In this document: piece by piece, positions 31,525-43,500 of the stretch
How positions within the stretch are numbered: the first letter of the stretch is position 1
How the letters are laid out: every line of letters begins with the position of its first letter
Origin: Phaffia rhodozyma
Taxonomy: Eukaryota; Basidiomycota; Tremellomycetes; Cystofilobasidiales; Mrakiaceae
Direction of reading: 5' to 3'
Length of the DNA: 64,000 bases
Assembly: GCA_014706385.1 (NCBI GenBank)
Contig: JACGZH010000003.1
Span: 1,815,501 to 1,879,500, forward strand
Translations under genes and position numbers: made by a program
The notes under the pieces: model-generated
Told to the model about the DNA's origin: nothing
Seen by the model: the letters and a program-made list of their open reading frames with translations, nothing else
Database searches by the model: none

Positions 31525-33856
31525 TCACATATAGCTAGACCCATTAGATTTGGACTCTGGGGAATGTTCATCGAATTCCCAAATTCCTTTGGGAGCCTGC
31601 CATGAAGTAGGGGATCCACAATAGGATTCGAGTTTGCGCTCTGCAGGCAAGCTCGATGGCTGGTTTTCCAACAGAGTCCATAGATTTGCCAGGTCATGCT
31701 CTTGAGTTCCCCCCAAGTGACCGGGACTCTGTTCGGATACGGAAGAATCTCTCCTAAATGGAGAGACATCCGGCTGAATGTCTGTTGGTCGGACGGAATA
31801 GGTCGAAGAATCAAACATGAATTGATTCATGTCAACATCAGGCAAGACGGTGGGTGAGTGGCAACTGGATTGAGGATAGACTGGGAAGGATGAGTATTGG
31901 AAAGTCGATCCAACAGATGACTGGGGAGAAGGATGGGTCGAGTAAGCCGGTGGCTGAATCTTTGAGAAACCTGAAGCGAACGGAGTAGGTGCCGGGTAAG
32001 GTTCCAGGTTCACGCTCGAGAAAGACTGGGGCGCAGCCGGCTCGGGGTAATTTCTTAAAGAAATCCGGGATCGAACCAAGTGTTCATTCTATAGCAAGCG
32101 CACAGGTAACAGGATCAGCATGGGATCGGCAGACTAGAATCGATGAATACGAAACCAACCATTGAGGCGTTCGACCGAGAGTCGGTTGAGGCTGATTTCA
32201 ACGTCGGAGACGGTCCTGTGGGCAGTTGGGTCGGGTGGGGCACCACCCAACCTCCAAACCGGAGCTGTTCACCTGGGTTGACCCAATAAGGTTCTTGAGG
32301 CGGGTCGTTCTCTGTTCTACGTTCTGGAGAAGCCGCGCCGGACGACTGAGACTGCTTGACTGATTGGTCGGTTGAGTTTCGCCCTATCGGAGTATATCGA
32401 GTCTTGGATGGCCCTTTAGGCTTTTTGGCAGAGTCGCGTGTATTGACAGTCGTTTTCTTCTTTCGTGGACCTCTGCTCGAAACAGATGTGGATTTTGTCA
32501 AAGGCGGAGGGGACGATGGCGAAGGGGGTCGGGTTTCTTCGATAGGATTGCCTTTGGAGACTTTTTTGACTGGGTGGAAGCGATACTCGGGGTACATGAT
32601 TGCATGCTGCGTTCATAAAACAGGGCGGATAAGTAAACGACACAGAGAAGAGTCAAAGGTAGAACCGATGTAGAACGGACCTCCTGTTTCTTCACCGCGC
32701 TAAGATCATCGTACATCTTTTTGATTGCCGATGTCTCATTTTTCCATAAGAGTGAGATCAGTTTTGATACGTCTGCCTGGGCGCATGGAAGGCTGTCGTC
32801 TCCTTGTTTGAATAAGCTCTTTTCGATGCCCAGCGCCGTTGCCTTGGCCAGTGCACCCTTCGGCATCTCAAACTCTCGGCCGCTTTCCTTAGCAGACTTG
32901 ATTGCTTTGATCATTTCTGATCGGTACAAGATCCACGAGTTCGGTGGCCTCGGAATTTTAGGAGGACCAGAAGACTTGGAATCTTTCTTGGAACCAGACG
33001 TTTTAGTGTTTGGGTCGGCCGGCACTTTGAAAACTTTGGCAGACGACCGTTTCGGCATCGTCGGGTCTATTTTGGGGACGGGCGCAGAGATAGAAGCCGT
33101 AGGAGTAGGTAGCTCTGGAGATATTCCTGTTGAAGGTGGGAACTGGTTTGAGGGAAACCCGGGCGCCTCTTGTACGGCAGGGAGAAAGGTCGGGCATTTT
33201 TGTTTGGCACCTGAAGATCTGTCGTTTTGCTGGTCATCGACTGAATGGGCGAGCGTGTGACGTCGAAACTGCGCTGCCTTGGCATTAGGTGGCCACGGAA
33301 GGGACGCACTGGAGAAAGAAGGAAAAACCAGTTGCCCCGGTGAGCTTCCCGCGTCAGAATCGGAAGACCTTCTGGAAGGATCTGTGATGTATGTCGGGCT
33401 GGGACCCTTTTTCAGCCACACAAGATAAATTGACGGAGAATAGGAATCAGATTCGGGAATTTGATGGCTGAAATTTCAGAAGAATGAAGTTCAAGGAAAC
33501 CGATCGATTAAACTTACCGACGACAGACCTCTCCGGATAGCCTCGCTCTCGAGCAAACTCTGTAGATCTCGAGCGGGTGACGCCCGGTTTATCCAAATGT
33601 CCAACGAAGGGCCAGTAGTACTCGAGGATGACGATTCGGGTGACGAGCCTGACGGAGACGATTCGTCCAGGCTGTCGGCCGTTGGAGGAGTAGTGTCAGC
33701 GAGTGCAGCGTTGAAGCTTGGGGTCCATGGGGAGAACAACGGAGGGAAATCGACAGGGACCGAGTGAAGGACGGCATCGGATTCTTTTGAATGAACCAGG
33801 CTGAGGTTCTTAACGTTCTTATTGCGTATCCTGTTAGCGGAGAGAACTGCTTCCAT
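31525..33856 (-). CDS. HMG-box transcription factor (Ste11/Mat2/Prf1-like)
   Basis: Four exons: 33518-33856, 32681-33406, 32160-32606 and 31525-32088, giving 691 residues. The HMG box of the MATA type starts PRPPNSWILYRSEMIKAIKS. A long insert follows (about residues 270-310), and then SKLISLLWKNETSAIKKMYD and, after splicing, KKQEHAIMYPEYRFHPVKK. The exon 2-3 junction lies inside the box and restores the classic helix 3 end. The rest is Ser/Pro rich with basic patches after the box. Relatives of this class (yeast Ste11, Ustilago Prf1, Cryptococcus Mat2) control mating and pheromone-response genes; that role is inferred here from the domain only. An alternative acceptor at 33467 breaks phase, so 33406 was preferred. 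Confidence 0.8.
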
Positions 33857-35600
33857 GCTGGATAATTGGTGGAGGTAAGATGGGGTAGAATGACAAGATG
33901 CAGATGCAAGGAAAAATGTCTGGCAGGGTGTATGAGTTTAGCAGCCAGTGAGAGAATGCGTTGTGAAGAATATGATGCAGGGGAATGCAAGCGAATGCGG
34001 AGGAGGACGGCTGGATGCGAAGAGAAGCAGAAGAAGAAGAAGAAGAAGAATCGATGCAAGGACGACCCGGAAGATGGATCCGGAGAGAAAGGAGGGACAG
34101 AGGAGGATGAAGAGGAAAGAAAGGGAGAATGGTGTGAGTGAAAGAAAGAAAGAAAGTGAGTGAGTGAGAAAGCAAGGAAAGAAGAAAGAAAGGAAGGAAA
34201 GAACAAAAGAGAACGGAAGAGACAATCCAACGAGCATTCATATAGTAATCAGACCAAGTGCTCAGATAGCAAGCCATCTATCTGCCTTTGACAAAAGGGT
34301 CAATGGGTGAGTGGAGAGGAGCCGTAGGAAGCAAAGGAAAGCAGCGCATATAGTTAATATAGATAGTTGACAACATCTTCCGCCGAGGAGCGACCGATCG
34401 ACAGAGATTAAAGTCAAACAATTCGACCGACATGTATGTGCCTTACACAAGGCACGCAGGACAGGACCTGATGAATGGCCCAAGCGAGCTAATGAGGCAG
34501 AGTCGAACGTGTGAGGCAGAGAATATCGCAGGGGTCGATGAGGTGGGTTGTCCCAATTACAATTTTTCAACGGTGCACATCGTCCGCCCTGTCAAAGGGA
34601 AAAGGGGTGATGGGACCGATGCATGAGACAAATAGACAGAATGAATGATGATCTGATTAGGGGCGAATGAAGGTTATCTAGTCGTGCTAGCTGATCGATG
34701 CAGGTGAGCGTCAGACTGCAGACTGAACGCACGTACACGAATGGGTGATCAGATGAAAGAAAGGAGCAGAGGAGGAGACAAAAGGACAGAGGTAAGCGGC
34801 ATTTGGTCAAGTCAGAAATGACGACAGACGGGTCAGGTCAGTCCATGGAAGGGCAGCAGCAGCAGAATTACCGACAGTCTCGTCAGTTCATTTGTGTCAA
34901 ATTAAAAGAGGCGCCAGTCCGAAGGAGTAAGCAAATGAAAACATATGAAAAGATAGACAGAACCCTGCCAACTCTAAACAGTCGGAGTTGAAAGACCGTT
35001 GGGAAAACTTGGGCAGGGCCAAAGTACGAGGTTTAAGACGAGGGTAATGAGATAGCGGAGAAAAAGAGGAGAGAAATGAAAACAAGAGGAGTGAAATCCA
35101 GGTCGGTTCATTGATCTAGCCAGCCTGAATAGATTGCGGTTGGACCGATGACCGAGCTCCAATTGGTCGGCCTCTCATTAAATGATGGACGGTCGCCAAA
35201 CCTTAAATGCATCCCACTTTACTCTCCGACAATGATGTGTCTACTCCAAGAGATCATCATCTAGACTCTGGAATAATGAAAGGGAATCTTTCAGCGTATT
35301 AAAAAAGACGTCGAAGATGAAGCGGGGCTGAAACTATATAATGATACTTCCCCGAGTTCTTCAGAGTTTTCATTTCTTCGATTACATAGTAATTTTCAAC
35401 GAGGAAAGGACACGGAAGCCCATTTGCCTGTCGTCATAACATATATCGTTCAAAGGAGATCGTAGGTCTTGGTTTACAATTGCAAACATGTCACAAACAA
35501 GGGCAACACAGAGAGAGAGATGAACAGATGTAGATTGTACCACCAGATGAAAAAGAAGAAGTGAAAAAGAGATATGTAAAGTCCAAACCGTCCCGGTGAA
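33857..35600. other. Upstream region of the HMG factor and 3' flank of the MADS gene
   Basis: About 1.7 kb in a minus-minus tandem arrangement. The long upstream region fits a heavily regulated developmental gene. It has purine-rich microsatellites (34020-34060 with GAAGAAGAA, 34140-34200 with GAAAGAAA). No supported gene. Confidence 0.45.
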
Positions 35601-38037
35601 TTAATGTAAGCGCCCCTTCTTCCCGCCTAATGTGTGAGCGTCGTCCGACTCCCGATCCAACCTTTTCCGACCTGTCGTTCGACTGTCAGATTCTTCCTCA
35701 TCTTCTTCGTCCTCTCCTAGTTCTCGGTCATCGTCTTCCTCATTCTCCGAACTCACGCTCTCGCTCCCACGCCGATCGGAAAGAACTCCAGCTCCAGAAC
35801 CTCCATTAGTGTTTACTCCCATTCCGGTTCCTGCCGCACTGCCTGTATTACCGCCAGGTTGTGAAGTTACCGGCCAGCTGAGACCCGAAGGGTAATTTGT
35901 TTGTGGCGGCTGCTGCTGCTGTTGTTGGTTGTAATTTGATGGCTGCTGGTTTGGATTCATTTGGCCAGCCGCCGCCGCCGCGGCGGCGGCCAACAACATT
36001 GGATGACTATACAATGGATGCTGCTGTCGATATTGCTGTTGTTGCTGTTGTTGCTGTTGATGCCCTCCCATCGTCGTCGGTGGTGGGCCGAGTGCATTTG
36101 GGACGAGCAACGATCGATACTGGTTCGACTGATGATAAGGGGTCGTGCTCTGTTGTTGGGAGAGCATATACGGGTTACCTACCGCGCCACCACCTGCGTC
36201 GTTTGTCGATCCGATCGGTGCTTGACCAGACAAACCGGTAGCAGAACTGGGAATACCCCCACTACCCGACAATCCTCCAAAGAGACCCATCGCAGAATAC
36301 AACGGGTCGTTTGGATTCGGAAACATCCCTTGTGAAGCAGCTGTAGGGGTCGAGACCGCCCCGTAGGGGTTTGGCTGACCCATAAAGAACGATAGCTGGG
36401 ACGAAGGAGATAGACCAGAAGGATCGTACAGGCTCATCGGTACCGGCGGTTGAAGCATCCCTGGCGACTTTGCGAACCCATCAGAGAGATTGGCGTTCGG
36501 GAAGGATGACCTCAGGAGCGACAGATAATTCATGTTTGGACCATCTCCTCCAGCACCGACGACGGAACTAGAACCGCCTGATCTGTTACCCTCATCATTG
36601 CCTCCACCACCCCCATTACCGCTAGCTCCTCCTCCTTGACCCTGCCCATTCTTCCAGTCTCGAAGTCCGTTGATACTGGCTCGGTCATTTCCGTTCAAAC
36701 TGCCATCGTGACTCGGCTTACCAAACTGATCGGCCGACCAATTCTGAAGTAATGAACCGTGAAGTCCGTAGTGGTAGTCCCGTTGCTGTTGCTGTTGTTG
36801 TTGTTGTTGTTGTTGTTGTTGCGACTGAGGTGCATGTAGACTAGATCCTTGGTTCGAGTTGACTTGAGCAGAGGGGTTGATGACGGATGACAGTAACGAA
36901 CGGGATACTTGAGGCGAAGTTGATTGAGCGGGCTCTAGTCGAGAAGAATCCGAATGAGTTGACCCGCGCTAGTAAGACATAGCATGATAGATAAGACACG
37001 GTCCCCGATCGACCAACATCCATGATCAGCTCGATGTGAAATATAATACTATCAAAATATACAGAGTCAAAGAGTCGGAGGACGAACCCTGTTGAGAGCC
37101 TCGGCGATCTTTCTCGTTTTGGCAGATGATGATGATGATCCGGAGGTCGTTGTCACTGTCGGCTTTGGTTTGGCGATCGCTTCTTCCTCATCTTCGTCAC
37201 TTTGGGCAAAGTCATCTGTAACTGCAGCTGCGGCAAACTCCGAGGGTGACTTGTGATCAATCGTTCCGTTGTACTGTACACCGAACCAAGCGAGTAATGA
37301 GAATAAGAGAGAAATAAAAAAATCAGTGCAACTGTTCCATCAAAAAACTCATGGAGTATATGTTATGAATCTATAGTGTCTGGCCCGACACATATTGAGA
37401 GAAAGAGAGGTCTATAGTTCACGACTATAGAGAATCTCTAGACTAAACGATCGGCGAAAGGCGATGGCGCGGAATAGAAGAGAAAGAGAGATTCAAAAAA
37501 CAGGAAGAACAGACCTCTGTATATTTGAGAAGGAGATCCTCGATGTTTCGACTGCTGAACTCGAAAAGCTTCCCGTTATGACCGAACACGATGACAGCCA
37601 CCTACGAAGGAGGAAGAGAAAGGAATGACCAGAGGTGGAATCGTGATCCCTAATTAGGCATCGCAAGGATATAAATAGAGATCAAGCCCGGCAAGACCAC
37701 AAAGTGGTACCTACGTCTGCCGAACAAAGTACACTGAGTTCCCATGCCTTGAAGATAGACGGAGAACAGACAGAATGAACGATGAACATCTGGATGGAAG
37801 CCAACAAAGAAAGATTGGATTAGATGAGCGAACTTACTTTCTTCATTAATCCAGCTAGATCAGCATAGGAGAAACAGAGATAGAAAAAAAACGAGAGATA
37901 AGTATAAATACGACAAGCCAAGGTAAAAACATCTTGTACGAGAGATGAATTCCAAACATACCCTTTCGTTTGAGAAACGTAACGTTTCGATTTCGGTCAT
38001 CGCTAAGACGCTTGATCTCGATCTTCTTTCGTCCCAT
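35601..38037 (-). CDS. MADS-box transcription factor, MEF2/Rlm1 type
   Basis: Six exons in phase: 37962-38037, 37838-37854 (a 17-nt microexon), 37715-37747, 37515-37601, 37088-37273 and 35601-36968, giving 588 residues. The spliced MADS box reads [20 protein letters not shown] then [20 protein letters not shown] and [19 protein letters not shown], ending [11 protein letters not shown], which is MEF2-like rather than SRF-like. The C-terminal two-thirds is low complexity with two poly-Gln blocks, a poly-Ala block and an acidic stretch, typical of activation regions. Rlm1/Smp1 relatives act downstream of the cell-integrity MAP kinase; a similar role here is inference. Four introns split the DNA-binding domain. 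Confidence 0.88.
36782..36825. repeat. CAA/CAG repeat coding poly-Gln in the MADS factor
   Basis: On the plus strand TTG/CTG units; in the gene a run of more than ten Gln. A second Gln block and a poly-Ala block follow at about 35975-36062. These tracts are length-variable in many fungi. Confidence 0.8.
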
Positions 38038-39075
38038 GTTGTATTGATGCCACCTGAATTGCTTCAACCATCACGGGCAAACGCGAAGGGATGAAAATAT
38101 AAGGGGGAAAGGCCGAGAAAGGGATAAAGATAGAGGCGAAGAAAGAAGTTTTAAAAACAATGACTTCAAGTCAGACAAAACTGAGACCAGAGAAGCCTTG
38201 ATTGGTCTCTCTAGTCTGAGTACCTCTGACGGATGAATGGGTAGATGGATGGATAGATGGATGGAGTGCATACCGTAAGATTATAAGCCGGTTCTGTTTC
38301 CAACAATTTTTTTTTAGGCAATGGAGTTCTTGGCAGGGTAAAAATAAAGTACACTTTGAATCGGATGGGATAAAAAGAGCTACAACATATTAAGTGTGAG
38401 CCTGGAGTTTTTTTGATTTATTTTCACCTGTACTTCTTATCTAACCTTTCCTGTTCGATATGTCGTCAAACATTCATTATGATGCGTTCATCAACCCAAT
38501 AGGAGTTGATATGATATTAAGAGCAGAAGAGAAAATAACGGGAGAGATTGAGTCTCTTTATAACAATTAAAGACAAACATCTTGAATGTAGTCAGATCCG
38601 CATGTTCACCTTTGGAAAAAAAACCTTCCAAATCAAACAACCAGTCGTCCCGTCCGAGACATGAACTATATACGTACGAAGCGCTTCAACAGCGGTCTAC
38701 AAATGTCGAGAGTCTTTTTGGATAACTCGGAACTATCTGGACAATTTTATCTGTTTGTTTGTTCAATCGATTTCATGTTATCAATGACAGTTCATTCTTC
38801 CTCGTCACTCTGATTGTGACAAATAAAGATGGAGCCGTCTACACCGTCAAGTAGAACGTCAATCTAATAGGAAGAATTTGGTCTTTTATAGTCATTCATG
38901 AGGTCAACGGTGAGTTAGTCTGATGACTAAGCATTCAAATAGGTTAGGGTTATTTTTTCAACCAGTTTTCTCTTTTGCGTATCTGAACGATTGAGACTAG
39001 AAGCAACCGATTATCCTATACTACCATCTACTCCAGCCTGCATTCTAAGAGCTACCAAGATACATAGAACTGATC
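38038..39075. other. Divergent intergenic region, MADS factor / ADE2
   Basis: About 1 kb of AT-rich DNA holding both promoters. A GATGACTAAGC motif lies near 38920, close to ADE2. I do not claim a bound factor. No RNA gene seen. Confidence 0.45.
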
Positions 39076-41229
39076 ATGAGCTCCTCTCAAAAGACTGTTG
39101 GAATCCTCGGTGCGTGGTCACTTACTCTTTTGGCTTTTTTTTGACAGCTAGATCCGTCGTAGCCTGTTTCAAAAGCGATTCAGAAATGTCAATGTTGCAG
39201 AAGCTAACCGATGATCTGTTCGTCAACTTTTGTTTTTTCTTTACTCTGCTGACCATTTCAAACTCTACTCAGGTGGAGGTCAGCTCGGAAGAATGCTTGC
39301 ACATCCAGCTTCTCTTCTATCCATCCCGCTTCTGATTCTCGATGCCGGATCGCAAACACCTGCCAAACAAGTCATTCTTCCTCCTGTTGGACACGACACT
39401 CACATCGATGGTCCTTTCAACTCGTCTCCTCATATCAAGGAGTTGGCCTCCAAGGTTGATATTCTTACGGTAGAGATTGAACATGTCAACGCTGATGTGT
39501 TGGCTGAGATTGAGGCAGAGGGCAAGGTCGAGGTCCACCCCAGCTCAAAGACAATCAAGGTCATTCAAGACAAGTTTGAACAAAAGAAATATCTCGTCAA
39601 GAACGGCGGGGTCGACGTCGCAGAGTTCGTCGGCGTTGAGCGAGATGAGAAAGATACATCAGTGGTGGAAAAGTCTATCTCGGAGGCCGTTCAGCGTCTT
39701 GGACTGCCTCTCATGTTGAAGGCCCGAACCCTTGCTTACGATGGTAGAGGAAATTACGTTCTTAAGGAGCTTTCCTCCTCCGCCATCAAGGCTGCTCTCG
39801 ACTTTTTGGGAGACCGACCACTTTATGCCGAAAAGTGGGCTCCATTTGATAGAGAGATTGCCGTCATGGTTGTTCGGACGACAAATGGGGAAGTCAAGAG
39901 TTACGATCCAGTCGAGACCGTCCACGAAGACAGCGTACTCAGGTTAACGCTCTGCCCATTACGAGCTAATGGTGGGCGAGAGGTTAACAAGAAAGCGAAG
40001 CAGTTGGCGGAGAAGGCGGTCGCTTGTTTGTCTGGAGCCGGTATCTTTGGTGTCGAGATGTTTTTGATGCCTGACGGTGAGTGAAGCGCGCATGGTTTCA
40101 ACACTTCTTATCATTCTCTTGTATTGCCTCCTACTGACAAATCTACAAACCACTTTCTTTTGTTCGGCATCACCTGAGTTCCCCTAGGATCTCTGCTCAT
40201 CAATGAGATTGCTCCTCGTCCTCACAACTCTGGTCACCACACTATTGAAGCCTCGCACACATCTCAGTTCGAGAATCACTTGCGTGCCATCACCGGGTTA
40301 CCCCTCGGATCCACCGCCCTCAAGGTTCCGTCGACGGCGATGATCAATCTCATCGGTCTTTCTTCCACGCTTGACTCTATCGACGCATGTATCTCTCAAG
40401 CTCTTGCCACGACTGGTGCCTCCGTTCATATGTATGGCAAGACCGAATGCCGGAAGGGAAGGAAGATGGGTCACATCACCGTCGTTGCCGATAGCGACGA
40501 AGAACTCCTCGCTAAAGTCGGACCAATCCTCAAGCTTTCTCTCCCTGTGCAGTCCACCTTGCCGGAGAAATATTGCCCGATCACTCCCCAGGCAGTCTCT
40601 TCACCAAACCCGTTGGTGGGAATCATTATGGGATCTGATTCCGACTTGCCTGTCATGGCCGCCGCTGCTCAGATCCTTCGAAAGTTCAAGGTTCCGTTCG
40701 AGTTGACCATCGTCTCGGCCCATCGAACACCCGATAGGATGGTTACCTATGCCAGAGATGCGCCTGCTAGAGGACTCCGATGTTTGATCGCTGGAGCTGG
40801 AGGCGCGGCTCATCTGCCGGGAATGGTCGCTGCGTTGACGCCTTTGCCAGTCGTCGGGGTGCCGGTCAAGGGTAGCGTGTTGGACGGCGTGGACTCGCTT
40901 CATTCGATCGTCCAGATGCCTGTATGTCGTCCATGTCAAATCATCATCAACTCGAAACGCTGACTGCAGCTGACGTCTTCCACTTGTCTCTGAACTTTCT
41001 TTCTTTCTTTTCTCCTTAGCGAGGGATCCCTGTCGCCACGGTTGCCATCAACAACTCGACCAACGCCGGTTTGCTCGCCGTCAGGATCATCTCTGCTTCT
41101 GTTCCCCATCTCATCCAGGACATGCAAGACTATATGGATGAATTGGAGGCCGAGGTTATGGCCAAGGCAGAGAAGCTCGAGGCTGTTGGGTTTGAGTCTT
41201 ACTTGGAGGGCATGGGCAAGAAGGTTTGA
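39076..41229 (+). CDS. ADE2: Phosphoribosylaminoimidazole carboxylase (PurK-PurE fusion)
   Basis: Four exons, 39076-39109, 39273-40076, 40188-40921 and 41020-41229, giving 593 residues, close to yeast Ade2 (571). The spliced N-terminus [20 protein letters not shown] is the PurK nucleotide-binding start. The ATP-grasp body carries [32 protein letters not shown] and [18 protein letters not shown]. From about residue 420 the PurE mutase domain begins with [20 protein letters not shown], then SAHRTPDRM and [20 protein letters not shown]. It converts AIR to CAIR in purine synthesis in the cytosol, and loss usually gives red, adenine-requiring cells. All phases check. It converges with the pyridoxal kinase gene 281 bp away. 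Confidence 0.97.
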
Positions 41230-41510
41230 GGCTGTTGAGAGCGGGTGGGCATGCAAGGTGCTCTAATTCTGTAATTAATTTAGATTCTTTTCCCCCTCTT
41301 TGTGTTCTGTTCTCATTCTGGTAAACAAACACTGGATGGCTCGGCTACTATCAATAAAACGACTCTAATGTCCATCAGAAATTAAACTGGAATATGGAGA
41401 TATCACTTTGTATCCTACAACTAGGAAAAGAATCCCCTGCAAGGAAGGGTTGCGCCTATCCATTGTCTATCATATTGCTCATCTAGAGGATAATCTGATC
41501 AGTCTGCACA

Positions 41511-43165
41511 TTACAGACTTGATAGATCTACCTTTTGTCCATTCCAACCCTCCCCATCAGTAAGATCTCCTCTTGATTCAAGATCGACTACTCTAAGTTC
41601 TCTCCTTCTCATTCGTTTCACTCTTCGACTTCTGTCTTCGCCATCCTTCTCTTCGTCGCTTCCCTCATTCTCTTCCTCCTCCCGGTTCTCGGCTAAACTG
41701 AGATGGGTAGAGAGTAAAACTTGTTGGGTTGAGAATAACGCTTTTGACGCCGCTCGAGCGACAGTAGCATCCGTGTCTGGGTTGTAATGCGCTAATGTGA
41801 GAGCAGAAAACAGATCGCCAACACCAGAGAAGTATCCTTTGATTTGAGGAAATTGGAATACAACTGTCTCAACAAGCTCTTCGCGTTCGACGTCCCAAGT
41901 AGAAGCCACAGAGTATAGTAATGGATACGACTCCCACAACTGCTCTTCTTTTATAGGAAGCGAAGAGAGTTTTTGTATGTATCGCACGGGAGGCCCAGGG
42001 AGTAAGGAGGCTGGGAAGGGGGTGGCAAGGGTGAATGAAGAGATGATGATATGCGGGATCCGGTACGTCTTGTGAAGAGATTGTAAGAGCTCTTGAAGAC
42101 TTTGAGGAGTGGTGATCTGTTGAGAGGCCAGTGTTCTTTTGGTAGATAGAGAAGGAGCAACCCAAGCGCAAACAACTCATCAGAAAGACATCTTCATCAG
42201 AAGATTCGAGTGAGAGAATGAGCACAACATACTCGGCTTCAAATTGGTTAGGTGTAACAATAGTTGCCAAATGGAGGAGAGATCGGTATATCGGAATAAC
42301 ACTTTCAGCCACATAGAGTGTGCCGTGGTCACCCATGACCGCTTTATGAGAGGAGACACAAAGTTGTTGTCAGTTACAAGGCAAGAAGAGCAGATCCAAA
42401 AGATGACTCAAACTTACGATCTAACACATAGATCAAACGATCTTTGCTGGATGCATCCCTCTCTTGAATTATGAGCTGAGCTAGCTTCCCGACGACCTGA
42501 ACAGCCTCTCCTCCGGGGATATATCCTTAAGATGTATTCAAGGACATCCCAGTCGATAGAAATGTACGCGTAAAGATTTTCAGATCCGAAAAAATGCATT
42601 GTTTAGAAGATATCATGCAAGAGCCAGACAACATACTCACCTGTGAGCAATCTGCCAGCTTTCAGTAGACCGTTAGATTTCAAACCACCAAAGATGGATT
42701 TCAAGTCGGCAGCAGTCGTTCGAGTTCCAGCCGTGTGTCCATACCCTGATTAGATAGAAAACATAGCGATAAACATGACTATGATAGTATGATTACGATG
42801 TATCATCGGAAGGCTGAATAAGACGAAATATAAAATCGACTGACCCGTATGATTCGAAAACTGAACAGTATTGACGACATCCACATTCCAGCCTAGCAGT
42901 TGAAGAGGAAAAGTAGCGGCCTTGTTTCCTATTGAACGTACCACCGAGCCCAAGGTAGAACACAGTCAAAGAAGTGATCCAAAGAGTAGAACAAGACAAG
43001 GCATCTCCAACAGCTGATAAGAATCGACCAGCAGAATATGAGAAACGAACCAACATAACCCGAACAGACATGACTCTGAACGCTAAGCACTCTTTTGGCT
43101 TCAACTTTACCAGTACTCACGGTGACTAGGTCGTCCGAATTAACCGAAAGAGGAGGAACGGACAT
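41511..43165 (-). CDS. BUD16: Pyridoxal kinase
   Basis: Multi-exon minus-strand gene. Exon 1 is 43051-43165 (start ATG at 43165), coding [16 protein letters not shown] and then [16 protein letters not shown] across the first splice. [20 protein letters not shown] and [14 protein letters not shown] follow. The later signatures [16 protein letters not shown] and [11 protein letters not shown] are typical of PdxK, as is the [19 protein letters not shown] anion-hole and base motif with its catalytic Asp. It phosphorylates pyridoxal, pyridoxine and pyridoxamine in the cytosol (yeast Bud16). A charged tail rich in Glu and Arg extends beyond the usual fold. It is divergent from the Tao3-like gene with 335 bp between starts. 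Inner exon borders are approximate. Confidence 0.9.
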
Positions 43166-43500
43166 GATTGAAGAGTACGCGGATGAGTACCGGCGGAAGA
43201 GAACAAGTTAAGTCTGGACGTGAATGACTTTGGACGTTTTTCGGCCAACACCATCTCGGCTCTCGACATTCATCGTTTTTTGCCGTCGCCCCGCACATAT
43301 ACCAATACAAGCATAGGCATCTCTCCATTCCTGATAGGCAGAACACATATAGATACAGCCCACGGATTACTACACGTTTACTTTTCGGACCAGGTTTTTC
43401 CCGCCCTAATTGATTGTTGTGCAGTTAACTTTGGGCTCAGCTTCTTAATTCATCATTACTCCGTCATCACAAAGCGGGTCAAACGACAAACGCCTGAGAC
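43166..43500. promoter_or_regulatory. Divergent promoter, pyridoxal kinase / Tao3-like gene
   Basis: A 335-bp region holding both promoters. A pyrimidine-rich stretch with CTTCTTAATTC lies before the ATG at 43501. No specific site is claimed. Confidence 0.45.

Noticed and set aside
33459..33467. Upstream 3' splice site (TTTCAG) for exon 2 of the HMG factor
   Set aside because: Using it breaks the reading phase after the strong GTAAGT donor of exon 1; the acceptor before 33406 keeps phase.
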